Assembly (NCBI RefSeq): GCF_048593165.1
Contig: NZ_CP184271.1
Origin: Pectobacterium sp013449375
GTDB lineage: Bacteria; Pseudomonadota; Gammaproteobacteria; Enterobacterales; Enterobacteriaceae
Direction: 5' to 3' (one strand)
Length of the DNA: 64,000 bases
Part shown: piece by piece, positions 51,444 to 60,106 of the stretch
Layout: every line of letters starts with the position of its first letter
Position numbering within the stretch: the stretch's first letter is position 1
Program-made: the position numbers and the translations under genes
The notes under the pieces: generated by a model
Databases searched by the model: none
Told to the model about the DNA's origin: nothing
Seen by the model: the letters and a program-made list of their open reading frames with translations, nothing else

Positions 51444-53270
51444 GTGTCTACGGCGGAAGTATTGAATAAGGAAGCGCTGGCGGTTCAGGTTCTGCGGGAC
51501 ACGTTCGGCTACCAGCAATTCCGACCGGGTCAGCAGGAAATTATCAGTGCGACGCTCAGCGGGCAGGATTGTCTGGTGATTATGCCGACAGGCGGCGGCA
51601 AGTCGCTGTGCTATCAAATCCCCGCGCTGGTGATGGACGGGCTGACGCTGGTGGTGTCGCCGCTGATTTCGCTGATGAAAGATCAAGTCGATCAGCTTCA
51701 GGCCTACGGCGTGTCGGCTGCCTGCCTAAATTCGACGCAGACGCGTGAACAGCAGCTTGAGGTGATGGCTGGTTGCCGTACTGGTCAGATCAAGCTGCTG
51801 TATATTGCGCCCGAACGCCTGACGACAGACAGCTTCCTCGATCATCTCGCCCACTGGCAGATCGCCCTGATCGCCGTGGATGAAGCACACTGCATTTCCC
51901 AATGGGGGCACGATTTCCGCCCTGAATATCGTGCGCTGGGGCAGATTAAACAGCGTTTTCCCCATCTTCCTTTTATTGCCTTGACGGCCACCGCTGACGA
52001 GACCACGCGCAACGATATCGTTCGCCTGCTGGATCTTCACTCGCCGCTTATCCAGATCAACAGTTTTGACCGCCCGAACATTCGTTACACGCTGGTAGAG
52101 AAGTTTAAACCGCTCGATCAGCTCTGGATGTTCGTGCAGGGGCAGCGGGGGAAAAGCGGTATCATCTACTGTAATAGCCGTTCCCGCGTGGAAGATATTT
52201 GCGCACGTTTGCAGGCCCGGGGGCTGAGCGCAGGGGCTTATCACGCCGGTCTGGATAATGAACGGCGTGCGCAGGTGCAGGAAGCCTTCCTGCGTGACGA
52301 TCTTCAGGTGGTGGTGGCGACTGTTGCATTTGGTATGGGCATCAACAAGCCTAACGTGCGGTTTGTGGTGCACTTTGATATTCCGCGCAACATCGAATCC
52401 TACTATCAGGAAACGGGGCGTGCCGGACGTGACGGCCTCGCGGCGGAAGCCGCGCTGTTCTACGATCCGGCGGATATGGCGTGGCTGCGCCGTTGTCTGG
52501 AGGAGAAACCCGCGGGGCCGCAGTTGGATATCGAGCGCCATAAGCTCAATGCGATGGGCGCGTTTGCTGAAGCGCAGACTTGCCGCCGTTTGGTGCTGCT
52601 GAATTATTTCGGTGAAGGGCGCCAACAGCCTTGCGGTAACTGCGATGTTTGTCTCGATCCGCCGAAGCGTTACGACGGGCTGGTTGACGCGCAAAAAGCG
52701 CTCTCCTGCGTCTATCGGGTTGGGCAGCGCTTCGGTTTAGGGTATGTCGTCGAAGTGCTGCGCGGGGCGAATAACCAACGTATCCGTGACTTCGGCCATG
52801 ACAAACTGCCGGTTTACGGTATTGGTAAAGATAAATCGCAGGAGCATTGGGTCAGCGTGCTGCGTCAGTTGATTCATCTGGGCTTGCTGAACCAGAACAT
52901 CACAATGCATTCCGCCGTACAGCTTACTGAATCGGCGCGTCCGGTATTGCGGGGAGATGTGCCGTTACAGCTGGCCGTGCCACGTGTGATTAACCTGAAA
53001 CCTCGCGCCAATCAAAAATCTTACGGCGGAAATTACGACCGTAAGCTGTTCGCCAAATTGCGCAAACTGCGTAAATCCATTGCGGATGAAGACAATATCC
53101 CGCCTTACGTGGTGTTCAGTGATGCGACGTTGCTGGAGATGGCGGAACTGATGCCGATCACCGCGGGTGAGCTACTGAATATCAACGGGGTAGGACACCG
53201 TAAACTCGAACGTTTCGGTGCGCCTTTCATGAACATGATTCGCGATCATGTCGATAATGATGACGAGTAA
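51444..53270 (+). CDS. recQ: ATP-dependent DNA helicase RecQ
   Basis: RecQ is a 3'-5' helicase of the RecF recombination pathway. 608 residues with GTG start (MSTAEVLNKE). It has Walker A PTGGGKS at 48-54, VDEAHCISQWGHDFRPEY, and LTATAD. The aromatic-rich and second RecA lobe reads YYQETGRAGRDG, the zinc-binding Cys set is CRR...CGNCDVC, followed by a winged helix and a C-terminal HRDC domain (about 530-608). Full length, no anomalies. Confidence 0.97.
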   Translation: MSTAEVLNKEALAVQVLRDTFGYQQFRPGQQEIISATLSGQDCLVIMPTGGGKSLCYQIPALVMDGLTLVVSPLISLMKDQVDQLQAYGVSAACLNSTQTREQQLEVMAGCRTGQIKLLYIAPERLTTDSFLDHLAHWQIALIAVDEAHCISQWGHDFRPEYRALGQIKQRFPHLPFIALTATADETTRNDIVRLLDLHSPLIQINSFDRPNIRYTLVEKFKPLDQLWMFVQGQRGKSGIIYCNSRSRVEDICARLQARGLSAGAYHAGLDNERRAQVQEAFLRDDLQVVVATVAFGMGINKPNVRFVVHFDIPRNIESYYQETGRAGRDGLAAEAALFYDPADMAWLRRCLEEKPAGPQLDIERHKLNAMGAFAEAQTCRRLVLLNYFGEGRQQPCGNCDVCLDPPKRYDGLVDAQKALSCVYRVGQRFGLGYVVEVLRGANNQRIRDFGHDKLPVYGIGKDKSQEHWVSVLRQLIHLGLLNQNITMHSAVQLTESARPVLRGDVPLQLAVPRVINLKPRANQKSYGGNYDRKLFAKLRKLRKSIADEDNIPPYVVFSDATLLEMAELMPITAGELLNINGVGHRKLERFGAPFMNMIRDHVDNDDE

Positions 53271-53311
53271 TATTCGCCTTATCTGATTGCCTTTAAAAAC
53301 AGGAAACCAAT

Positions 53312-53935
53312 ATGCTGATGCTATTTCTGACGGTGGCGCTGGTGCATTTCATTGCGCTGATGAGCCCAGGACCGGATTTCTTTTTCGTTTCACAAACCGC
53401 GGCCAGCCGTTCCCGCCGTGAAGCGATGATGGGTGTGCTGGGTATTTCTCTAGGCGTGGTGGTCTGGGCGGCGATTGCGCTGCTGGGGTTGCACCTGCTG
53501 TTACAGAAAATGGCCTGGCTGCATACGGCCATTACCGTCGGTGGTGGGCTGTACCTGTGCTGGATGGGCTGGCAGATGCTGCGTTCTGCTCGGCGTAAAG
53601 CACAGCTGGAAACTACGCAGGAAACGGCAGTGGTACTGCCTCAGCGTGGGAAAACCTTCATGCGCGGGTTATTGACGAATCTGGCTAACCCGAAGGCGCT
53701 GATCTATTTCGGCAGCGTGTTCTCGCTGTTTGTTGGCGATAGCGTTGGCAGCGGTGCTCGCTGGGGGCTGTTCGCGTTGATCTCGATTGAAACGCTGATC
53801 TGGTTCAGCCTGGTCGCAATGGTTTTCGCTTTGCCGGCAATGCGTCGCGGCTATCAGCGTCTGGCGAAATGGGTGGATGGCGTAGCGGGCGTGTTGTTTA
53901 CCGGATTTGGTCTGCACCTGATTTTCTCTCGCTAA
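53312..53935 (+). CDS. rhtC: Threonine efflux protein RhtC
   Basis: A 207-residue LysE-family exporter with about six helices. It begins MLMLFLTVALVHFIALMSPGPDFFFVSQTAASRSR and contains the family motif GLLTNLANPKALIYFGS. RhtC exports threonine and homoserine. It follows recQ by 41 bp with AGGAAA as ribosome binding site, and is convergent with rhtB across a shared terminator. Confidence 0.94.
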   Translation: MLMLFLTVALVHFIALMSPGPDFFFVSQTAASRSRREAMMGVLGISLGVVVWAAIALLGLHLLLQKMAWLHTAITVGGGLYLCWMGWQMLRSARRKAQLETTQETAVVLPQRGKTFMRGLLTNLANPKALIYFGSVFSLFVGDSVGSGARWGLFALISIETLIWFSLVAMVFALPAMRRGYQRLAKWVDGVAGVLFTGFGLHLIFSR

Positions 53936-54012
53936 TCTTTCCCTGCGAGGATGTCTCTCAGCGCACGTTCTGTGGAGAAAAAGCCGTAGGAAAACCCTTT
54001 CTTTGAGAAAAA

Positions 54013-54040
54013 AGCGCGCCGCCATTCACGACGGCGCGCT
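54013..54040. terminator. Terminator between convergent rhtC and rhtB
   Basis: AGCGCGCCG / CGGCGCGCT with a 10-nt loop. On the minus strand it runs into TTTTTTCTC, a strong end for rhtB; on the plus strand only CTTTC follows, so it is weaker for rhtC. Confidence 0.8.
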
Positions 54041-54046
54041 CTTTCA

Positions 54047-54667
54047 TCAGGCTTTTCTCGCGGTGGCAAGTAACGCGCCGACCAGCACAAACAGTGAACC
54101 GAATATCCGGTTAAGCATCTTCATCTGCCGTGGGCCTTTTAGCCAGCCGGCGATGCGCGTGGCCAGCGTGGCGTACCCAATCATCACGATAATATCGACC
54201 ACAACGGTGGTGACGCCCAACACCAGATACTGTGCGGCCTGCGGCTGGTGGGGGATAATGAACTGTGGGAAAAGCGCCGCCAGAAACACGATGCTTTTTG
54301 GGTTGGTCAGATTCACCAACACCGCACGTTTAAACAGTCTACGGCGTGGCATCGCGCTGGCAATCGCCTGAAGATCCAGTGCGCCCGCGGCACGCCATTG
54401 CTGAATCCCCAGCCAAATCAGATACGCCGCGCCCAGCCATTTCAGCATATCGAAAGCCAGTACCGACTGGTTAAGCAGCGCGCCCAGCCCGATGCCGACC
54501 AGCACGATATGAATCACCAGCCCGATCTGCAAACCACAGATCGAAGCTGCTGCGCCGCGATAGCCATGGCTAATGCCGGTACTCATGGTGTTGATGGCGC
54601 CCGATCCGGGCGACAGGCTGAGAATAAGCGTTGTGAGTAAATAGGTTAACCACCAGTCCAATGTCAT
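54047..54667 (-). CDS. rhtB: Homoserine/homoserine lactone efflux protein RhtB
   Basis: A 206-residue LysE-family exporter with about six helices. LSLSPGSGAINTMSTGISHGYRG is the family N-terminal signature and VNLTNPKSIVFLAALFPQFI the central motif. It exports homoserine and its lactone. Paralogous to rhtC next door and convergent with it, the same arrangement as in E. coli; divergent from pldB. Confidence 0.94.
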   Translation of the reverse strand: MTLDWWLTYLLTTLILSLSPGSGAINTMSTGISHGYRGAAASICGLQIGLVIHIVLVGIGLGALLNQSVLAFDMLKWLGAAYLIWLGIQQWRAAGALDLQAIASAMPRRRLFKRAVLVNLTNPKSIVFLAALFPQFIIPHQPQAAQYLVLGVTTVVVDIIVMIGYATLATRIAGWLKGPRQMKMLNRIFGSLFVLVGALLATARKA

Positions 54668-54798
54668 GAAGCATGCCCCTGAATCACGTTCTGTATTACG
54701 AGAGTCTGTTTGTTTTTTATGTCACAATACGCTGGTGCTCCACTGCTTGTCATGTTCTTCCGCTAGCTTTCGTTTTCCCGCGTCACCGGAGAGATGTG

Positions 54799-55836
54799 AT
54801 GATTCAACGCCACAATACGTTGTTTACGTCGGAACGGTTAACGCCTGAAGGGGTAACCTCTAACCTGTTAACGCGAGAAGCGCAGTTTGCCGCTTTTGCT
54901 ACCGGAGAATTACTGGATTTCTGGCGTCAGCGCGAAGAGGGGGAATTCTCTGGCGTTGATGACGTCCCTATCCGGTTTGTTCGTTTTACCGCGCCACAGC
55001 ACGACAAAATTGTCGTTGTCTTTTCTGGCCGCATCGAAAGCTACGTCAAATATAGCGAAGTGGCGTATGACCTTTTTCATCGCGGCTATGATGTGCTCAT
55101 CATGGATCATCGTGGGCAAGGGCGATCGGGGCGGGTGCTGCAAGACGGCCATCGTGGACACGTCGTGCACTTCAGCGATTATGTTGATGATGCCGAAACG
55201 CTGTGTCAGCAGCACATTGGCCCTAAACGATATACCCACCGGTTTGCGTTAGCGCATTCAATGGGCGGCGCGATTCTGGCACAGTTGCTGATTCGCCAGC
55301 CTGAGACGTTTGATGCCGTTGCGCTGTGCGCACCGATGTTTGGTATTCGTTTGCCGCTTCCTCATTGTGTTGCCGGATGGATTGTCGATTGGGCAGAGCG
55401 TCGCCCAGCGATACGTGATTATTACGCTATCGGCACCGGACAGTGGCGTCCGCTGCCTTATCGGATGAATGTGCTGACGCACAGCCGTGAACGCTACCAG
55501 CGCAGCATTCGATTTTATGCGGACTCGCCAGATTTGCGCGTCGGCGGCCCCACTTATCACTGGGTGCGTGAAGCGATACAGGCGGGGATACAGTTGCAGG
55601 CACAGGCCAGCATGATCACTACGCCGCTGCTGCTGCTACAGGCGGGAGAGGAGCGCGTGGTGGATAACCACAGCCAGAATACGTTTTGTCAGGCACTGGC
55701 GCAGAGTGGTAACGCCAATGCGAACGGCGTTTTAGAGGTTATCCCCGGTGCGCGGCATGAAATTCTCTTTGAAACGGATAACCTCCGCGCTCAGGCATTT
55801 GCGCTGATTCTGGCGCACTTTGCGCGTTATCATTAA
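54799..55836 (+). CDS. pldB: Lysophospholipase L2
   Basis: A 345-residue alpha/beta hydrolase (serine aminopeptidase S33 type) that cleaves lysophospholipids at the inner membrane. It has the MDHRGQGRSGR oxyanion strand, the nucleophile elbow AHSMGGA, LRVGGPTYHWVREA, and the C-terminal GARHEILFE with the catalytic His. The start at 54799 has GGAGAG upstream and gives near-family length; 42 more codons are open upstream. Next to rhtB and yigL, as in E. coli. Confidence 0.94.
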   Translation: MIQRHNTLFTSERLTPEGVTSNLLTREAQFAAFATGELLDFWRQREEGEFSGVDDVPIRFVRFTAPQHDKIVVVFSGRIESYVKYSEVAYDLFHRGYDVLIMDHRGQGRSGRVLQDGHRGHVVHFSDYVDDAETLCQQHIGPKRYTHRFALAHSMGGAILAQLLIRQPETFDAVALCAPMFGIRLPLPHCVAGWIVDWAERRPAIRDYYAIGTGQWRPLPYRMNVLTHSRERYQRSIRFYADSPDLRVGGPTYHWVREAIQAGIQLQAQASMITTPLLLLQAGEERVVDNHSQNTFCQALAQSGNANANGVLEVIPGARHEILFETDNLRAQAFALILAHFARYH

Positions 55837-55887
55837 TTTTTTGCGGCGCGTGCCGCTACAACACACCAGAAGTGAGATCTCATCGTT

Positions 55888-56688
55888 ATGTACCATGTCG
55901 TTGCTTCCGATTTAGATGGCACACTGCTGTCACCTGACCACTCGTTGTCCCCGTATGCGAAAGAAACCCTCAGGCTGCTGACGGAAAAAGGGATTCACTT
56001 TGTGTTTGCTACCGGACGGCATCACATGGATGTCGCGCAGATTCGCGATAATCTCGGTATCAGCGCGTTTATGATTACCTCGAATGGCGCACGAGTGCAT
56101 AACTCGCAGGGCGAGCTGATTTTCAGTCACAATCTGGATCAGGATATCGCCCGCGACCTTTACAGCGTCGTACACAATAACCCCGATATGCTGACGCATG
56201 TTTATCGTGATGACGAGTGGTTTATGAACCGTCCGCGTGCGGAAGAAGAGCGTTTCTTCAAAGAGTCGATCTTTAAATACAAGCTGTTTGAACCTGTATT
56301 GCTCGAAACCGATGGCGTCAGCAAAGTGTTCTTTACCTGTGATTCCCATGAACAGCTGTTACCGCTGGAAGAAGCGATCAACGCGCGCTGGGGCGACCGC
56401 GTTAACGTGAGCTTTTCGACGCTTACCTGTCTGGAAGTGATGGCGGGCGGCGTATCTAAAGGCCATGCGCTTGAGCAGGTGGCGAAGATTATCGGCTTCT
56501 CGCTCAAAGAGTGTGTGGCGTTTGGCGATGGTATGAACGACTACGAAATGTTGTCGATGGCGGGTAAAGGCTGCGTCATGCAGAACGCGCACCAGCGCCT
56601 GAAAGATATGCTGCCGGATCGCGAAGTGATTGGGTCTAACGCAGACAGTGCGGTGCCGAATTACCTGCGGGAACTGTTTCTGAAATAA
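55888..56688 (+). CDS. yigL: HAD-superfamily (Cof type) sugar/pyridoxal phosphatase YigL
   Basis: A 266-residue HAD IIB phosphatase with SDLDGTLLSPDH (nucleophile Asp8 and Asp10), the ATGRH motif II, and FGDGMNDYEML motif IV. In E. coli YigL dephosphorylates phosphosugars during glucose-phosphate stress and is stabilised by the small RNA SgrS. It follows pldB by 51 bp. In E. coli the next genes are yigM-metR; here synteny breaks and glpT follows. Confidence 0.95.
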   Translation: MYHVVASDLDGTLLSPDHSLSPYAKETLRLLTEKGIHFVFATGRHHMDVAQIRDNLGISAFMITSNGARVHNSQGELIFSHNLDQDIARDLYSVVHNNPDMLTHVYRDDEWFMNRPRAEEERFFKESIFKYKLFEPVLLETDGVSKVFFTCDSHEQLLPLEEAINARWGDRVNVSFSTLTCLEVMAGGVSKGHALEQVAKIIGFSLKECVAFGDGMNDYEMLSMAGKGCVMQNAHQRLKDMLPDREVIGSNADSAVPNYLRELFLK

Positions 56689-56728
56689 TCTGCGCAGAGG
56701 TTACGCGGTGATTAATGGTACAAACGAA

Positions 56729-56751
56729 GGCGGCGTCATCATGACGCCGCC
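56729..56751. terminator. Hairpin between convergent yigL and glpT
   Basis: GGCGGCGTCA-TCA-TGACGCCGCC, a perfect 10-bp stem with a triloop. Neither side has a clear T run (minus strand: TTCGTTTG), so termination is probable but not canonical. Confidence 0.5.
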
Positions 56752-56774
56752 AGAGGGATGCTTACAAGAGCGGG

Positions 56775-58124
56775 TTAAGCGCGGTTGGCTAACTCAGCTT
56801 TATGTTTTTTCTCATTCAGCATAACCACAATCAGCAGAAGTACCGCCAGAATGCTGCCGCCGATCATGACCATGAAGCCGCCATCCCAACCGAAGAAGTC
56901 AACGGTGTAGCCGACGATGGCGCTGGCGGCAACGGAACCACCGAGGTAGCCGAACAGGCCAGTGAAGCCCGCTGCTGTCCCTGCTGCTTTCTTCGGTGCC
57001 AGTTCCAGCGCGTGCAGACCAATCAGCATAACTGGGCCGTAGATCAGGAAGCCGATGACGATCATACAGGCCATATCCACACCTGGGTTACCGGCTGGGT
57101 TCATCCAATAGACGATGGTTGCGATGGTAACCAGCGTCATAAAGAATACGCCTGTTGCACCACGGTTGCCTTTGAACACCTTATCGGACATCCAACCGCA
57201 TAACAGCGTACCTGGAATACCGGCGTATTCGTACAGGAAGTAAGCCCAGGAGGATTTATCCAGCGCGAAGTGTTTCACTTCTTTCAGGTAAGTCGGTGAC
57301 CAGTCTAGGATGCCGTAACGCAGCAGGTAAACGAAGACGTTAGCGATAGCGATGTACCACAGCAGCTTGTTCGGGAAAACGTACTGCATGAAGATCTGCT
57401 TCGCTGTCAGTTCTTCTTCTGCTTTCTCATTATAATCAACCGGATAGTCGTTTTTGTACTCTTCGATTGGCGGCAAACCACAGGATTGCGGGGTATCGCG
57501 CATCAGCGCAAAGGCAATCAGCGCAACCAGAATGGCAGCGAAGGCTGGCATGTAGAGCGCGGCTTTCCAGTCATTGAACCAGGCCATACCCAGCAGGAAC
57601 AGCAGTGGAGGAATACCACCGCCGACGTTGTGAGCACAGTTCCACACGGACACGATGCCACCACGTTCTTTCTGTGACCACCAGTGAACCATGGTGCGTC
57701 CGCACGGCGGCCATCCCATTCCCTGGAACCATCCGCACAGGAACAGCAGAACGAACATAATCGCGATGCTGGACGTTGCCCACGGTACGAAGCCCATGAA
57801 CAGCATAACGGCAGCGGCCAGAATCAGACCAGCAGGCAAGAACACACGCGGGTTGGAACGGTCAGATACCGAACCCATGATGAATTTGGAAAAACCGTAG
57901 GCAATGGAAATGCCGGACAGCGCAAAACCAAGGTCGCCGCGCGAGAAGCCTTGCTCAATCAGGTAAGGCATGGCGAGTGCGAAGTTTTTACGTACCAGAT
58001 AGTAGGCGGCGTAGCCAAAAAAGATCCCCATGAAAATCTGCCAGCGCAGACGGCGATAGAGGGGATCGACACGATCCTGCGATACGCGCGGCTGGTGGGC
58101 TGCGGGCCTAAAAATACTCAGCAT
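56775..58124 (-). CDS. glpT: Glycerol-3-phosphate transporter GlpT
   Basis: GlpT is the MFS antiporter that imports glycerol-3-phosphate against inorganic phosphate. 449 residues and 12 helices, nearly identical to E. coli GlpT. It includes RRLRWQIFMGIFFGYAAYYLVRKNF with the substrate-binding Arg near helix 1, and FIMGSVSDRSNPR. The second binding Arg is in the RYGILDWSPTYLKE segment. The ATG at 58124 is chosen for GGAG 6 nt upstream and match to the family; a TTG four codons earlier was rejected. Also the usual entry route for fosfomycin. Divergent from glpABC. Confidence 0.96.
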   Translation of the reverse strand: MLSIFRPAAHQPRVSQDRVDPLYRRLRWQIFMGIFFGYAAYYLVRKNFALAMPYLIEQGFSRGDLGFALSGISIAYGFSKFIMGSVSDRSNPRVFLPAGLILAAAVMLFMGFVPWATSSIAIMFVLLFLCGWFQGMGWPPCGRTMVHWWSQKERGGIVSVWNCAHNVGGGIPPLLFLLGMAWFNDWKAALYMPAFAAILVALIAFALMRDTPQSCGLPPIEEYKNDYPVDYNEKAEEELTAKQIFMQYVFPNKLLWYIAIANVFVYLLRYGILDWSPTYLKEVKHFALDKSSWAYFLYEYAGIPGTLLCGWMSDKVFKGNRGATGVFFMTLVTIATIVYWMNPAGNPGVDMACMIVIGFLIYGPVMLIGLHALELAPKKAAGTAAGFTGLFGYLGGSVAASAIVGYTVDFFGWDGGFMVMIGGSILAVLLLIVVMLNEKKHKAELANRA

Positions 58125-58158
58125 AGATATCTCCAATGCGAAAAAAAACGATAGCTTT

Positions 58159-58178
58159 TTTGTTCTATTACGAACGTT
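58159..58178. promoter_or_regulatory. GlpR operator on the glpT side
   Basis: TTTGTTCTATTACGAACGTT agrees with the GlpR consensus (WATGTTCGWT-AWCGAACATW) at 16 of 20 positions. It lies 35-54 bp before the glpT start. Confidence 0.65.
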
Positions 58179-58298
58179 ATTGTAAGGGGATAGCGTGCAA
58201 ATGAGTGTGATTCATGACGCTAATGTTACACTTTTATGAAACTGTGACGATTTTTGCGCTCATGTTAACAGAATCGGAAAATTCCACAGTGTGGTTTT

Positions 58299-58314
58299 AG
58301 TGACATGAATCACA
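58299..58314. promoter_or_regulatory. CRP-binding site in the glpT-glpA intergenic region
   Basis: AGTGA-CATGAA-TCACA matches the consensus TGTGA-N6-TCACA at 9 of 10 positions. It is 125 bp before glpA. Weaker TGTGA-only half sites lie at 58204-58208 and 58241-58246. The 314-bp gap holds no gene. Confidence 0.75.
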
Positions 58315-58358
58315 CTTATTGTTTTTAGATACCTCTTTATTTTCGTTTAGTGTTCGTT

Positions 58359-58378
58359 TTTGCTCTTTATCAAACATT
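58359..58378. promoter_or_regulatory. GlpR operator on the glpA side
   Basis: Right half ATCAAACATT fits the GlpR half-site at 9 of 10 positions, and the left half at 7 of 10. A further good half site (TGTTCGTT, from 58351) lies just upstream. The operator is 200 bp from the glpT one, which could allow looping by GlpR. Confidence 0.5.
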
Positions 58379-58438
58379 ATCCCTTCTTTTTGTGTCCCAA
58401 TAGCAACATACATGCTTTCCGCCTTAAGCGAGAACACA

Positions 58439-60106
58439 ATGCGAACAAACGAGAACTGGCGTGAAACTGACGTGGTTGTCATTGGCGGTGGTGCAACGGG
58501 AGCAGGAACGGCACGGGACTGTGCCCTGCGTGGACTGCGCTGCCTGCTGCTTGAACGTTATGACATTGCGACCGGCGCAACCGGGCGTAATCACGGCTTA
58601 TTACACAGCGGGGCACGCTATGCAGTAACCGATGGCGAGTCTGCCCGCGAATGTATTGAAGAAAACCAGATTCTCCGGAGGATTGCTCGCCATTGTATTG
58701 AACCCACCGACGGCCTGTTTATCACGTTGCCGGAAGACGATCTCGGCTGGCAGGCACAGTTTATTACCGCCTGTCAGCAAGCGGGAATTCGCGCGCAGGC
58801 GTTGGACCCGCAGGAAGCGTTACGACTGGAACCGGCAGCAAATCCGGCGCTGATTGGTGCGGTACGCGTGCCGGATGGTTCGGTCGACCCTTTTCGCCTG
58901 ACGGCGGCCAACATGATCGATGCCTGCGAGCACGGCGCGGAAGTGCTGACCTATCATGAGGTTATCGGGCTGATTCGCAAGGGCGATCGGGTTACCGGCG
59001 TGCGCGTTTTCGACCATAAAAAAGGTGTAGAAACAGAAATCTATGCACAGGTGGTGGTCAACGCGGGCGGTATCTGGGGGCAACACATTGCGGAATATGC
59101 CGATCTGCGCGTGCGCATGTTTCCGGCAAAAGGCGCACTGCTTATTCTTGGGCACCGCATCAACAACATGGTGATCAACCGCTGCCGCAAACCGGCGGAT
59201 GCCGACATTCTGGTGCCGGGTGACACTATTTCGCTGATCGGTACGACCTCAACCCACATCGATTACGACCAAATCGACAATATGCTGGTGACGCCTGCTG
59301 AGGTGGAAACGCTGATGCGGGAAGGCTCCATGCTGGCGCCGTCGCTGGCAAGCACGCGAATTCTGCGTGCCTATGCTGGTGTCCGTCCGCTGGTTGCCAG
59401 CGACAGTGATCCCAGCGGTCGTAGCGTAAGTCGTGGCATTGTGCTGCTCGACCACGCCAGTCGCGACGGACTGGAAGGGTTTATCACGATCACTGGTGGC
59501 AAGCTGATGACCTATCGCCTGATGGCGGAATGGGTGACGGATGCCATCTGCAAAAAGCTGGGTCATGACGTGGCCTGCTCGACGGCACAAACGCCGCTGC
59601 CCGGATCGGAGTCACTGGATGAAGTGAAAACCGTTCCCCATGCGCTGTCTGCCTATCCACCAGCAAAACCGCTCTCGGCACCGCTGCGCGGTTCGGCGAT
59701 TTATCGCCACGGTGAACGTGCCGGAAGAATGCTGTCCGGTGAGCGTCTGGATCGCAGCCTGGTGTGTGAATGCGAGGCCGTGACGGCGGGGGAAGTGCGC
59801 TACGCCGTGGAATCATTGCAGGTGAATAACCTGATTGACCTGCGTCGGCGTACTCGCGTTGGCATGGGCACCTGTCAGGGGGAACTGTGCGCCTGTCGTG
59901 CGGCAGGTCTGTTGTGCCGTCTGGGCACCGCGACGCCGGAGCAGTCGCTCACGCAGCTCAGCCAGTTTTTGAACGAACGCTGGAAAGGCATTCGGCCGAT
60001 TGCCTGGGGCAATGCCCTGCGTGAAAGCGAATTCACCAGTTGGATTTATCAGGGCTTGTGCGGCCTGACGGCCAGCGACAGTCAGGAGGATCGCCATGCG
60101 CTATGA
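58439..60106 (+). CDS. glpA: Anaerobic glycerol-3-phosphate dehydrogenase subunit A
   Basis: GlpA is the catalytic FAD subunit of GlpABC, which oxidises glycerol-3-phosphate to DHAP with electrons passed to fumarate or nitrate respiration. 555 residues (542 in E. coli). The FAD-binding DVVVIGGGATGAGTARDCALRGL and GATGRNHGLLHSGARYAV open the protein. The C-terminal BFD-like [2Fe-2S] domain has CECEAVTAGEVRYAV and GTCQGELCACR. The start at 58439 is chosen for family fit; the frame is open 40 codons upstream through the promoter. Overlaps glpB by 11 bp. Confidence 0.95.
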   Translation: MRTNENWRETDVVVIGGGATGAGTARDCALRGLRCLLLERYDIATGATGRNHGLLHSGARYAVTDGESARECIEENQILRRIARHCIEPTDGLFITLPEDDLGWQAQFITACQQAGIRAQALDPQEALRLEPAANPALIGAVRVPDGSVDPFRLTAANMIDACEHGAEVLTYHEVIGLIRKGDRVTGVRVFDHKKGVETEIYAQVVVNAGGIWGQHIAEYADLRVRMFPAKGALLILGHRINNMVINRCRKPADADILVPGDTISLIGTTSTHIDYDQIDNMLVTPAEVETLMREGSMLAPSLASTRILRAYAGVRPLVASDSDPSGRSVSRGIVLLDHASRDGLEGFITITGGKLMTYRLMAEWVTDAICKKLGHDVACSTAQTPLPGSESLDEVKTVPHALSAYPPAKPLSAPLRGSAIYRHGERAGRMLSGERLDRSLVCECEAVTAGEVRYAVESLQVNNLIDLRRRTRVGMGTCQGELCACRAAGLLCRLGTATPEQSLTQLSQFLNERWKGIRPIAWGNALRESEFTSWIYQGLCGLTASDSQEDRHAL

